Made by a program: the position numbers and the translations under genes
In this document: positions 57,901 to 60,154 of the stretch, in pieces
Numbering within the stretch: position 1 is the first letter of the stretch
How the letters are laid out: every line of letters begins with the position of its first letter
Source of the DNA: Crossaster papposus
Taxonomy: Eukaryota; Echinodermata; Asteroidea; Velatida; Solasteridae
Direction: 5' to 3'
Length of the DNA stretch: 64,000 nt
Assembly (NCBI GenBank): GCA_037893245.1
Contig: JBAIAA010000119.1
Span: 372,001 to 436,000, forward strand
The notes under the pieces: generated by a model
What the model saw: the letters and a program-made list of their open reading frames with translations, nothing else
What the model was told of the DNA's origin: nothing
Databases searched by the model: none

Positions 57901-60154
57901 CCATCGGCCTGAACCCGCCTCGGATCAAGTTTCGTTAAAAATAATCCTTATGCCCTCTAAGATGGCCGCTATGCGTAAGGTCCATTGCTTACCCTTGAAT
58001 TACAGGATCGGAAGCGTACCCTCCTGCCTATACAGTACTTGCCACCGTTCTCAGGGACAGGATGTGTACATTGACGGATGGCTTGCTTGACTCCTCCTCC
58101 ACAGGTCCTAGAACAGTCCCCATAGGGCTCCCACTTACCCCAGCCTCCATCAATGGGGGCCTGACTGTCATGGCGACGGGAGACGCACTTGCCTCGATCA
58201 CACCACTGCAACGAGAAGAAGAAAAACAATTTAAAAAAATTGAATACTGTGATTTGAAATGTGGAAGCGTCAAACAAAGGAACAATTTACAAAGTACACC
58301 ACAGAGTTTATCTTTTGTGAAGAAAGTGTGCGTCATTCTCACAAAGCCTATCTGTGAAAGAACCATTTTCATCAAAACTTAATTTTGTCAGCTGCGGATT
58401 AGGGATTTTCCAAATAGGTAAAGGGGGTAATAGAGTGGAAATGTACCCAGCAGCTTATGGTGAAGGCAAGTTGTGCCACCTACGCCGAAGGAGTGCCCGC
58501 CTGCCCTGCTTGAGGGATCTTGGTGCATTTTCCTGTAATATACAGCATATTTGTTTGTCTCTCTCCCTCTTTATCTTGCTCTTTTTTTTTTCCAAAGAAA
58601 AATAAGGGGGGGGGGGGCGTGGGGCCCTATAAACAACCTGGAATTGCCTCCAATTCTTTTTTCCTCACCTCTTATTTTTTAACACCCCAAAAATGCCTTG
58701 AAATGGCATCTGCGAGAGCTACCGAGCATCTATTGTGTCAAATTAAAGAACTAATTCCTTAACCAAATATCATTAACCAGTGGGTAATTATTATGACAAA
58801 AAATTCTCCAACCATCATAACGCTGAAGTGGCTTTGGTTTAGTAAAAGAACATTCTTAGTTTCTTTTTTATAGTTTGTTTAAATTGTTCAAAGTTGACCT
58901 TGAAAAATGATCTGCTTTAAAGCTCTTTCATGTCCATAGAGAGACAATTTTTTTTTTTAGTCGGAACTAGATAGCTACTTTAATCGCGTTCCCTCACAAT
59001 ACCTTAATTTACTAGGTAAGCCTTGCTGAGATCCATTAGTATTAGGTTTCCAGTATTGGGTTTCCGGTATTTGGTTCAAACATTCATGATGTTGTCGGGT
59101 CCAGGCAATTGACGAGAAATTCGATCGGGTTTGTGTCGCACAACATTGTCTCCACAGAGTCATTTGTACATGAACAGAAAGCCAAGTACATTGCACATTG
59201 TGTAAAATCCAAACATTTTTGTAGGAAAGTGCACGGCTAACTAGGCCACGGCATTCTGGTTATTTTGTCTGGGGCTTTATTTGGTGTTTTGACTAAGTTC
59301 CGAGTTGCAGTCGAAGCAATTTTGGATTTCAATCAATCTTAATTGTTTGTTTGCCTCTTCAATTTACCCGCAGTTTAATAGTATGGTTCTCCCTCTTGGG
59401 TTGTAAATGATTTGGGGAAAGGTTTTTTAAACTGAATTTAGGTATGGACACTTTATTTGTGGAAATGGCAGAATTATCTGGTTAGGCCCTCTACCAAACA
59501 TTATTACAATAATAAAACTTTAAAAAAAACTATGGCAATGATGCCATTTTAGTATAACTAGAACATGAGTTATGTAGCATAAGATTTATATTATCTTCAG
59601 GATCTCAACATGGTGGAACTAAACAAATAGTACTGTGCAAAAACTGATACAACACCTGAAGACGATGTGCCCTCTGTTTACATCTTTATTTATAAAATGT
59701 GTCCGATGGTATACTCACACATCGTGTTTGACATAAATTGCGTTAGGAGATACTGTAGATGACATCAAAGGTCACATAATTCAAAGGCAATCTGACCTGC
59801 AACGTCACTCCTCAACCAAATATTAGGCCGGGATTATTGAATATAGATGTATACAGAGGGCACGTAGTCTATAGACCCCCAAAACAGCAAGAAAAATTAA
59901 AAAGAACATAAAATAAAAACCAATCCTCTCAGCACAAAATGAGTTTATTGTTGTTTCTATGTCCCACCCAAAACTTGAGTTTTATCAGAGCAATATACTC
60001 TCCAAGAACAAATAAAGATAAATGTTTAAAGCAAGTTGTGAACTACCTTGTGATGATCGCAAGGTGTGCCGTCTGCCCAGGGCATGTGTTGGGTTCGACA
60101 CCCTCGTTGTGATCCTTGAGATGAACCGGTGCACCATAACCTACTGCAGGTTTT
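12800..60154 (-). CDS. ADAMTS9: ADAMTS9/20-type (GON-1-like) metalloprotease gene, internal part, 27 exons
   Basis: Secreted zinc metalloprotease of the ADAMTS family; vertebrate ADAMTS9/20 and C. elegans GON-1 cleave extracellular matrix proteoglycans such as versican, and their GON/TSR tail has roles in secretory transport and cell migration (family knowledge). The sequence shows 27 exons on the minus strand joining to 4,761 nt (1,587 codons) with no stop, all GT-AG, phases agreeing at every junction. Domains by visible residue: disintegrin-like end 1-36, central TSR 37-107, cysteine-rich 108-231, spacer 232-340, TSRs 2 to 20 to residue 1,587. Propeptide and catalytic domain are missing because they lie above 64,000. 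The last exon ends in W-S-W just before a donor, the usual place before the next CS-x-x-C exon, so the gene continues below position 1. The order matches ADAMTS9/20 except for an 11-fold expansion of one TSR. As an invertebrate gene it is probably co-orthologous to ADAMTS9 and ADAMTS20. Confidence 0.95.
13728..13963 (+). mobile_element. MITE family C (AACCAGTTCGCGCCGG), copy 1
   Basis: Starts TTAACCAGTTCGCGCCGG and ends AAACTGGTTAA. The body shares CAGCAGCGAGCAAGGCCGG with copies near 26,430, 38,036 and 57,761. Copies 1 and 2 show opposite orientation. Confidence 0.75.
14537..14868. mobile_element. Palindromic MITE (TAAAGCTGGGAGC ends)
   Basis: Inverted ends AAGCTGGGAGCAAACGACAT versus ATGTGCTCCCAGCTT; then CAAACTTTGGCGTTAACTGG against CCAGTCAACGCCAAAGTTTG. 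About 330 bp, ending 28 bp from the donor of exon 26. Confidence 0.8.
14897..15058 (-). CDS. ADAMTS9: Exon 26: TSR19
   Basis: 54 codons, phase 0/0, donor GTAGCT, acceptor tttcag. [26 protein letters not shown] and WSFGEWGQ. A palindromic MITE ends 28 bp from its donor. Confidence 0.94.
15307..15559. mobile_element. hAT-like MITE with CAGTGGYRTAGC ends
   Basis: Left CAGTGGTGTAGCTAGAATTG, right GGCTATGCCACTG. Flanks CTCCACCT and CTCCACTA agree in 6 of 8 bases, as expected of a worn 8-bp hAT duplication. The body contains two long G tracts. Confidence 0.65.
15560..16044. other. Intron stretch without recognised features
   Basis: Only short inverted GACTAGT/TAGTCGAC-like motifs near 15,640-15,675; nothing that I can classify. 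Confidence 0.6.
16045..16272 (-). CDS. ADAMTS9: Exon 25: TSR18 with short linker
   Basis: 76 codons, phase 0/0, donor GTGAGC, acceptor ttgcag. [29 protein letters not shown], then a roughly 20-residue Ala/Ser/Arg linker and WRTGQWSK. A linker at this TSR is also present in vertebrate ADAMTS9 (from recall). Confidence 0.93.
16273..16799. other. Intron stretch without recognised features
   Basis: Two near copies of TTTTGTGACGTC (16,312 and 16,373) and AT-rich sequence; otherwise nothing. Confidence 0.6.
16800..18468 (-). repeat. Tandem array of the 3' half of exon 24, about 150-bp units
   Basis: Eleven copies including the real exon, at spacings of mostly 147-151 bp (one 167). Each unit holds about 95 bp of coding sequence ([13 protein letters not shown] to WRTGQWNR) plus about 55 bp of intron. 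Most copies keep the donor GTGAGT; three (near 16,855, 17,450 and 17,895) have lost it through a short deletion. No copy has an acceptor, and reading through a donor soon meets a stop, so the extra copies should be non-coding. Confidence 0.92.
18369..18536 (-). CDS. ADAMTS9: Exon 24: TSR17
   Basis: 56 codons, phase 0/0, donor GTGAGT, acceptor tttcag. [29 protein letters not shown] and WRTGQWNR. The 3' half and donor are repeated 10 more times downstream (16,800-18,368). Confidence 0.94.
18537..19068. other. Intron between exons 24 and 23
   Basis: AT-rich sequence, no repeat family recognised. Confidence 0.6.
19069..19695 (-). CDS. ADAMTS9: Exon 23: TSR16 with long Pro/Ser/Gln linker
   Basis: 209 codons, phase 0/0, donor [22 protein letters not shown] opens a TSR (six cysteines, ending CHMPTC). 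A linker of about 150 residues follows, rich in Pro, Ser, Thr and Gln, then [11 protein letters not shown]. Eight perfect-length 21-bp units (19,239-19,406) encode the heptad PSSSQP(R/Q). Human ADAMTS9 has, from recall, a short Pro-rich linker at the same place, so the position is conserved and the length has grown here. The composition suggests dense O-glycosylation (inference). Confidence 0.92.
19239..19406 (-). repeat. Coding minisatellite, eight 21-bp units
   Basis: Unit GCTGACTGGACGATGG(C/T)(C/T)GAG on the plus strand, seven codons per unit, so length changes keep frame. Units differ only by a CC/TT switch giving Arg or Gln. Confidence 0.95.
19696..20153. other. Intron between exons 23 and 22
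   Basis: No feature recognised. Confidence 0.6.
20154..20318 (-). CDS. ADAMTS9: Exon 22: TSR15, last of the 165-bp series
   Basis: 55 codons, phase 0/0, donor [34 protein letters not shown] and WRHGSWGP. The acceptor ends in AAG instead of CAG or TAG. Confidence 0.93.
20319..20660. other. Intron stretch between exon 22 and a SINE
   Basis: Ends in a TATAGCGCC-containing segment (near 20,640) that also appears near 49,335; otherwise nothing. Confidence 0.5.
20661..20858 (-). mobile_element. tRNA-derived SINE family S1, copy on minus strand
   Basis: On the minus strand it begins GAGTCAGGTTGGCGCAGCGG (A-box-like), has a B-box-like GGGTTAGAATCCCGCC, then a body with CTCCCACCTCTAAAACTGTA shared with 48,551-48,760. 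No paired acceptor stem, so it is not a tRNA gene. Confidence 0.75.
20901..21065 (-). CDS. ADAMTS9: Exon 21: TSR14
   Basis: 55 codons, phase 0/0, donor [34 protein letters not shown] and WQAGQWEQ. A hAT-like MITE with a perfect 8-bp target duplication begins 29 bp upstream of its acceptor. Confidence 0.95.
21095..21578. mobile_element. hAT-like MITE with perfect 8-bp target duplication
   Basis: Flanked on both sides by GGAAAAGT (21,087-21,094 and 21,579-21,586). Ends CATAGAGCTATATTAAATTA and, inverted, CATAGAACTATATTAAATTA. 484 bp, GC-richer core with several GCGC runs, no coding capacity. It lies in the intron between the two near-identical exons 20 and 21. Confidence 0.88.
21848..22012 (-). 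CDS. ADAMTS9: Exon 20: TSR13
   Basis: 55 codons, phase 0/0, donor [22 protein letters not shown], then [12 protein letters not shown] and WQAGQWEQ. By hand comparison 49 of 55 residues equal exon 21, and the flanking intron bases are alike too, so this is the youngest duplication of the series. Confidence 0.95.
22013..22638. other. Intron stretch between exon 20 and the foldback element
   Basis: No repeat or coding feature recognised. Confidence 0.6.
22656..22822. promoter_or_regulatory. Subterminal ACGTGA motif cluster, left arm
   Basis: Eight ACGTGA or TCACGT hexamers within 167 bp (first bases 22,656, 22,684, 22,713, 22,727, 22,745, 22,762, 22,804, 22,817), most extended to ACGTGAAA or ACGTGATA. 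Plant CACTA elements have such subterminal arrays as transposase-binding sites; the role here is inferred. The mirror cluster is at about 32,497-32,664. Confidence 0.7.
23146..23526 (+). other. Open reading frame in left arm, mirrored in right arm
   Basis: 126 codons from a non-ATG start, identical in sense to the minus-strand frame at 31,793-32,173. I recognise no domain. It may be a remnant of an element gene or chance; because the arms are almost identical, its intactness in both arms is not independent evidence. Confidence 0.25.
24261..24510 (+). other. Possible degenerate exon in left arm, ending at a strong donor
   Basis: Open frames of 61-90 codons run to ACGACAAG then GTATGT, a good splice donor (24,508). 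A second exon-like block near 25,397-25,560, after ttttgcag, has an in-frame TAG after EPEDEKG. Together they could be a decayed multi-exon element gene. Mirrored at about 30,770-31,058 in the right arm. No family recognised. Confidence 0.3.
25975..26955. repeat. Inner inverted repeat at the palindrome centre
   Basis: 25,975-26,180 pairs with about 26,763-26,955 (for example TCCTCCAATATTAAACATTG against its worn complement). The loop holds the family C MITE at 26,430. Confidence 0.75.
26430..26667 (-). mobile_element. MITE family C, copy 2
   Basis: Bounded by AACCAGTTCGCGCCGG and CCGGCGCGAACTGGTT, the cleanest copy of the family in the window. It lies in the loop of the foldback element. Confidence 0.8.
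26956..29246. repeat. 370-bp tandem array, six units plus a partial one
   Basis: Starts of GGTAAATTCCGTCC-type units at 26,956, 27,327, 27,697, 28,067, 28,437, 28,807 and 29,177, i.e. exact 370-bp spacing after the first. Units differ by only a few bases. The first 70 bp of each unit is arm sequence; the other 300 bp occurs only here. Confidence 0.95.
29467..29637. mobile_element. CpG-rich palindrome inserted in the right arm only
   Basis: About 165 bp whose halves pair (CGCGTACGCGCTAATCGCAC etc.). Absent from the matching place in the left arm (near 25,675), which reads straight through ACTTTAATTAAATG. Flanks ACTTTAAT and ACTTTATT suggest an approximate 8-bp duplication. Confidence 0.75.
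32497..32664. promoter_or_regulatory. Subterminal ACGTGA motif cluster, right arm
   Basis: Mirror copy of the left cluster in the opposite arm, keeping all eight hexamers. Confidence 0.7.
32777..32941 (-). CDS. ADAMTS9: Exon 19: TSR12
   Basis: 55 codons, phase 0/0, donor GTGAGT, acceptor gtcag. [28 protein letters not shown] and WYQGEWGP. The 10-kb foldback element starts 96 bp beyond its donor, making the next intron nearly 11 kb. Confidence 0.95.
32942..33377. other. Intron stretch upstream of exon 19
   Basis: No feature recognised up to the 15-bp minisatellite. Confidence 0.6.
33378..33566. repeat. 15-bp minisatellite, about 12.6 units
   Basis: Unit CCGCTATACCCAACA, essentially perfect, which leaves open frames on both strands (not coding). 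It abuts dispersed-repeat copy 2. Confidence 0.95.
33556..33725 (-). repeat. Dispersed repeat, copy 2
   Basis: Reverse-orientation relative of 1,072-1,275, sharing CCACCGTCCTTGGCTCC-like and TTTTTAGAAATCCACTTGGT-like segments. The 15-bp array lies where copy 1 has GGTGTTTGGTATAGC. Confidence 0.6.
33903..34156. mobile_element. hAT-like MITE built of CAAGTCCCTG motifs
   Basis: Ends CAGGGATGTAGTCAAGTCC and GGACTCGACTACAACCCTG. Flanking octamers ATAATAGT and ATAATAAC match in 6 of 8. The interior has five perfect 10-bp CAAGTCCCTG-type units and further degenerate GACTTGTGA motifs. Confidence 0.75.
34220..34384 (-). CDS. ADAMTS9: Exon 18: TSR11
   Basis: 55 codons, phase 0/0, donor GTAAGC, acceptor gtttag. 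[28 protein letters not shown] and WKGEDWVL. Like exon 13 it has CD in place of CG after the second Cys. A 29-bp minisatellite begins about 40 bp upstream of its acceptor. Confidence 0.94.
34425..35650 (+). repeat. 29-bp minisatellite, about 42 units
   Basis: Unit TTTAGGGTT(C/T)ACTG, then a T run, GGGTGGTCA. A few variants carry TTCTGGGGCAG. Each unit contains one TTAGGG by chance of the consensus. It fills most of the intron between exons 18 and 17. Confidence 0.95.
35926..36090 (-). CDS. ADAMTS9: Exon 17: TSR10
   Basis: 55 codons, phase 0/0, donor GTGAGT, acceptor ttttag. [28 protein letters not shown] and WHQGEWGP. The EGEKR run is shared with exon 18, suggesting these two are sister copies. 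Confidence 0.95.
36091..37080. other. Intron between exons 17 and 16
   Basis: Holds a family A MITE (36,428-36,753); otherwise nothing recognised. Confidence 0.6.
36428..36753 (-). mobile_element. MITE family A, copy 5
   Basis: TTAA, AGGTAGGATACACCATTTTA at left and CAATGGTATATCCTACA, TTAA at right. Confidence 0.8.
37081..37245 (-). CDS. ADAMTS9: Exon 16: TSR9
   Basis: 55 codons, phase 0/0, donor GTACAC, acceptor taatag. [28 protein letters not shown] and WKHGDWGE. A purine-rich poly-G stretch lies just upstream of the acceptor (pyrimidine-rich on the gene strand). Confidence 0.94.
37358..37400 (-). mobile_element. Fragment of MITE family C
   Basis: AACCAGTTTGTGCCGGGATT followed by CATCACCGAGCC, matching the end of copy 2. 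Confidence 0.6.
37484..37648 (-). CDS. ADAMTS9: Exon 15: TSR8
   Basis: 55 codons, phase 0/0, donor GTAATT, acceptor tccag. [28 protein letters not shown] and WQHTEWGE. Pairs closely with exon 14 across a 106-bp intron. Confidence 0.94.
37755..37919 (-). CDS. ADAMTS9: Exon 14: TSR7
   Basis: 55 codons, phase 0/0, donor GTGAGT, acceptor taaacag. [28 protein letters not shown] and WLASDWGP. Only 106 bp separate it from exon 15, the shortest intron in the window. Confidence 0.94.
37920..38622. other. Intron between exons 14 and 13
   Basis: Contains a worn family C MITE (38,036-38,220); nothing else recognised. Confidence 0.6.
38036..38220 (+). mobile_element. MITE family C, copy 4 (worn)
   Basis: Shares GTCAGCAGCGAGCAAGGCCG and GAACCCGCC with copies 1 and 5; the ends are degraded. 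Confidence 0.65.
38623..38787 (-). CDS. ADAMTS9: Exon 13: TSR6
   Basis: 55 codons, phase 0/0, donor [22 protein letters not shown] and [14 protein letters not shown]. Asp replaces the Gly after the second Cys, so the usual O-fucosylation consensus (C-x-x-S/T-C-G) is not met. The loop reads MLGDQQ instead of the YQGNQ seen in its neighbours. Confidence 0.94.
38788..39233. other. Intron between exons 13 and 12
   Basis: No feature recognised. Confidence 0.6.
39234..39398 (-). CDS. ADAMTS9: Exon 12: TSR5, first of eleven 165-bp exons
   Basis: 55 codons, phase 0/0, donor [22 protein letters not shown], then [22 protein letters not shown] and WHQGEWAP. Six TSR cysteines with an intact O-fucosylation motif. 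Confidence 0.95.
39488..39545. repeat. Fragment of GACTTGTGA motif element
   Basis: Ends GACTCGACTACAGTACTC, matching the right end of the hAT-like MITE at 33,903-34,156. Confidence 0.5.
40041..41172 (-). mobile_element. 5'-truncated Penelope-like retroelement
   Basis: Flanked by TCTTTAACTA at 40,031-40,040 and 41,173-41,182, a 10-bp target duplication. It carries a 3' GIY-YIG endonuclease frame and a 3' end with TCTGAAGAAGATCTTGTTAA on the minus strand, typical of such elements. The reverse transcriptase is missing, so it was truncated at insertion. A poly-G run lies at 40,379-40,400. Confidence 0.85.
40507..41171 (-). pseudogene. Penelope-like element C-terminal domain with GIY-YIG endonuclease
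   Basis: About 220 codons open to the truncated 5' edge. It has a Cys-rich KCSSRCVVC motif, then [30 protein letters not shown]: the GIY-YIG signature with the following Arg and His. Penelope-like elements fuse this nuclease to a reverse transcriptase, and it nicks DNA for target-primed reverse transcription. No start codon belongs to it; the frame is a 3' remnant but undamaged. Confidence 0.88.
42133..42297 (-). CDS. ADAMTS9: Exon 11: TSR4
   Basis: 55 codons, phase 0/0. [16 protein letters not shown] matches ADAMTS9 TSR4, which also has CDGG in place of CGxG. Six cysteines, ending AAEPWSQ at donor GTTAGT. The last 90 bp plus donor are repeated 13 more times downstream as a 105-bp array. Confidence 0.94.
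42385..42556 (-). repeat. Duplicated 3' part of exon 10
   Basis: 42,478-42,556 repeats about 80 bp of exon 10 ([11 protein letters not shown] to SAWSQ) with its GTACAT-type donor; 42,385-42,470 is a shorter, worn third copy. No acceptor accompanies them. Confidence 0.85.
42622..42832 (-). CDS. ADAMTS9: Exon 10: TSR3
   Basis: Begins with one base of a split His codon, then [32 protein letters not shown] and WEYSAWSQ; ends phase 0 at donor GTACAT. The acceptor ctacag just before TTGG is the one that keeps frame. It corresponds to ADAMTS9 TSR3, which also has a longer loop between cysteines 3 and 4. The 3' part is duplicated in the following intron (42,477-42,556). Confidence 0.92.
42833..43471. 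other. Intron between exons 10 and 9
   Basis: Mostly occupied by a SINE-like unit (43,046-43,410). Confidence 0.6.
43046..43410 (+). mobile_element. SINE-like unit with tRNA-like head
   Basis: A-box-like TGGCCTAGTGGAGC and B-box-like GGGGTGCAAACCCGGC, followed by a longer body ending near GACAATAAAGCC. Only one copy is in the window, so the family status is a guess. Confidence 0.45.
43472..43595 (-). CDS. ADAMTS9: Exon 9: rest of TSR2
   Basis: 124 nt with two bases in split codons at each end. It reads [14 protein letters not shown], then [20 protein letters not shown], giving the remaining TSR2 cysteines. The donor was set at GTATGT (not the GTACAG five bases earlier), because only this makes the frame continue as [15 protein letters not shown] in exon 10. 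Confidence 0.88.
43596..44870. other. Intron stretch upstream of exon 9
   Basis: AT-rich; a G run near 43,972; nothing recognised. Confidence 0.6.
44880..45172 (-). mobile_element. tRNA-derived SINE with deuterostome-type central domain
   Basis: On the minus strand: GTCGTGGCCGAGCGGTTAAG (A box), GAGTTCGAATCTCGG (B box), then CCTTAAGCAAGGCACTG, CGTCTTTCGGATGAGACGTA and CCCCGGTGTTCCTGGC. These last segments recall the conserved body of SINEs shared by fish and invertebrate deuterostomes. A leucine/serine-type tRNA head is likely. Confidence 0.75.
45240..47057. other. Intron stretch between the SINE and exon 8
   Basis: 46,553-47,011 is open for 152 codons on the plus strand but spans a G run (46,829-46,852) and shows no domain; I do not call a gene. 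Otherwise nothing recognised. Confidence 0.55.
47058..47184 (-). CDS. ADAMTS9: Exon 8: end of spacer and start of TSR2
   Basis: 42 codons plus one base. [20 protein letters not shown] ends the spacer; [17 protein letters not shown] opens the first TSR after the spacer, which in ADAMTS9 likewise has a PC-x-GER start instead of CS-x-TCG. Donor GTGAGA. Confidence 0.92.
47185..48118. other. Intron stretch between exon 8 and MITE B2
   Basis: A G run at 47,349-47,366; otherwise nothing recognised. Confidence 0.6.
48119..48294 (+). mobile_element. MITE family B, copy 2
   Basis: GGGGCCAATTTCATCAAGCT to GCAGCTCTATGAAATGCCC; shorter than copy 1. It ends about 15 bp from the donor of exon 7. Confidence 0.8.
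48309..48475 (-). CDS. ADAMTS9: Exon 7: spacer domain, second part
   Basis: Starts in phase 1, ends in phase 0 at donor [25 protein letters not shown] and [10 protein letters not shown] match the spacer beta-strands of ADAMTS9/20. A Cys in KITCYEK is unusual for a cysteine-poor domain. A GGGGCC-family MITE ends only about 15 bp downstream of its donor. Confidence 0.93.
48551..48760 (+). mobile_element. tRNA-derived SINE family S1, copy on plus strand
   Basis: GAGTCAGGTTGGCGTAGCGG, B box GGGTTCGAACCCCGCC, then the CTCCCACCTCTAAAACTGTA body shared with 20,661-20,858. Confidence 0.8.
48880..49171. repeat. Degenerate GATGTAATTTTGG motif repeats
   Basis: Variants of GATGTAA(A/T)TTTGGA recur about six times over 48,900-49,050, with two inverted TCACATC motifs after. 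Irregular spacing. Confidence 0.4.
49172..49267 (-). CDS. ADAMTS9: Exon 6: spacer domain, first part
   Basis: 32 codons, phase 1 at both ends. [20 protein letters not shown] and [12 protein letters not shown] match the start of the cysteine-poor spacer (IPAGAT-x-I-x-V-x-Q pattern). In ADAMTS enzymes the spacer binds substrates and matrix. Acceptor gtctag, donor GTGAGT. Confidence 0.93.
49268..50440. other. Intron stretch upstream of exon 6
   Basis: Begins with a TATAGCGCC segment (49,333) like that near 20,640; AT-rich; nothing else recognised. Confidence 0.55.
50441..51700 (+). mobile_element. SINE-like unit S5, split by another element
   Basis: tRNA-like head CATGGCCTAGCTAGTGG and GTGGGTTCAAACCCTACC at 50,441-50,559, continuing as GGGTCGAGGTAAACTTATC at 51,568 after the inserted 1,005-bp element. 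The segment CTCTCCACCCAGGAGTACC recurs inverted near 35,750. Confidence 0.55.
50560..51564. mobile_element. 1,005-bp element made of TTACGAG-like motifs
   Basis: Perfect 19-bp inverted ends (TACCCCCTTCACATACAC core) and a TAA duplication on both sides. Inside, dozens of degenerate (G/T)TTACGA(G/T/A) motifs run forward at 50,600-50,960 and 51,265-51,530 and reversed (CGTAA) at 51,060-51,250, commonly 10-11 bp apart. A 3-bp TAA duplication would suit a PIF/Harbinger-like origin (inference). No domain recognised; the open frames arise from the repeats. Confidence 0.8.
51701..52300. other. Intron stretch without recognised features
   Basis: Nothing recognised on either strand. Confidence 0.6.
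52301..52520 (-). mobile_element. tRNA-Asn-like SINE family S2, copy 1
   Basis: Minus strand GGCTGGATAGCTCAGTTGGT, anticodon-loop ACGTTAA (GTT), B box GGTTCAAGCCC. The D and anticodon arms look tRNA-like, but no acceptor stem pairs. Related to 60,290-60,440. Confidence 0.7.
52531..52933 (-). mobile_element. MITE family A, copy 6
   Basis: TTAA, AGGTAGTATACACCATTTGC at left; CAATGGTGTATCCTACCT, TTAA at right. Full-length, about 395 bp. Confidence 0.85.
53156..53273 (-). CDS. ADAMTS9: Exon 5: end of cysteine-rich domain
   Basis: 39 codons plus one base. [25 protein letters not shown] and SYNKAQYG form the CGVCGGD signature that closes the cysteine-rich domain in all ADAMTS proteases. Donor GTGAGA, acceptor ttttag. 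Confidence 0.95.
53358..53727. repeat. GAGGACTTGCG motif array
   Basis: About 25 degenerate GAGGACTTGC(G/A) units roughly 10-11 bp apart, finishing GGACTCTACTCCCT, which resembles the right end of the MITE at 33,903-34,156. The left end is not clear. Confidence 0.65.
53772..53908 (-). CDS. ADAMTS9: Exon 4: cysteine-rich domain, middle
   Basis: 45 codons after a split Val codon. Motifs [20 protein letters not shown] and DDICVQGQC are classic for the ADAMTS cysteine-rich domain. The acceptor ctctgcag and first bases of this exon are repeated eight more times upstream in a 68-bp tandem array (53,909-54,490). The real exon is the copy that runs on into CRVEG; the decoys change frame after CSLFC. 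Confidence 0.95.
53876..54490 (-). repeat. 68-bp tandem array of the 5' edge of exon 4
   Basis: Nine copies (GAGAC at 53,883, 53,951, 54,018, 54,086, then every 68 bp to about 54,426). Each has the pyrimidine tract, the CTCTGCAG acceptor and about 30 bp of coding start ([10 protein letters not shown]). Only the lowest copy continues into the full exon. 68 is not a multiple of three, so use of an upstream acceptor would shift frame. Confidence 0.95.
54498..54739. mobile_element. Palindromic MITE (TAACCATAGACATCTAA ends)
   Basis: Left TAACCATAGACATCTAAATA, right TATTAGATGTCTGTGGTTTA in inverted form; GC-rich GCGTG-repeat core. It borders directly on the 68-bp array. Confidence 0.75.
54740..56450. 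other. Intron stretch upstream of exon 4
   Basis: ATCGTGGAC recurs three times between 55,180 and 55,300; otherwise nothing recognised. Confidence 0.55.
56454..56693 (+). mobile_element. MITE family B, copy 3
   Basis: GGGGGCCAATTTCACGGAGA to CAGCTCCGTGAAATTGGC, with GCTTAGCATAAAA and GTGGTAAGCAAA inside. Confidence 0.8.
56791..56908 (-). CDS. ADAMTS9: Exon 3: start of cysteine-rich domain
   Basis: 39 codons plus one base (phase 1 end). It reads [18 protein letters not shown], then VRWVAKYTG, matching the ADAMTS pattern C-x-x-FR-x-x-QC followed by the W-x-x-KY segment. The donor is GTGAGT. The exon start was fixed by the acceptor ggtag and by the phase from exon 2. Confidence 0.94.
56909..57760. 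other. Intron stretch between exon 3 and MITE C5
   Basis: No feature recognised. Confidence 0.6.
57761..57950 (+). mobile_element. MITE family C, copy 5
   Basis: GCCAGTTTGCGCCGG to GTTAAAAATAATCC, with GTCAGCAGCGAGCAAGGCCG inside; right end missing. About 40 bp from the donor of exon 2. Confidence 0.7.
57993..58205 (-). CDS. ADAMTS9: Exon 2: WCxxGKCV end of disintegrin-like domain and central TSR
   Basis: 71 codons, phase 0/0, acceptor after a pyrimidine-rich tract ending ttgcag, donor GTAAGC. It starts WCDRGKCV, runs through a short linker, then the central [20 protein letters not shown], ending RFRSCNSR, which continues as PCLDES in the next exon. WGKWEPYG carries the W-x-x-W C-mannosylation pattern and CSRTCGG the O-fucosylation pattern. 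Confidence 0.96.
58206..60046. other. Intron between exons 2 and 1
   Basis: A G run near 58,607; nothing else recognised. Confidence 0.6.
60047..60154 (-). CDS. ADAMTS9: Exon 1 of the visible set: end of disintegrin-like domain
   Basis: 36 codons, phase 0 at both ends, acceptor ctacag and donor GTAGTT. It contains the C-x-x-LWC motif followed by [15 protein letters not shown], the hallmark of ADAMTS disintegrin-like domains just before the central TSR. The residue after GTPC is Asp, where Gly is usual. The catalytic HExxHxxGxxHD exons must lie upstream, outside the window. Confidence 0.95.
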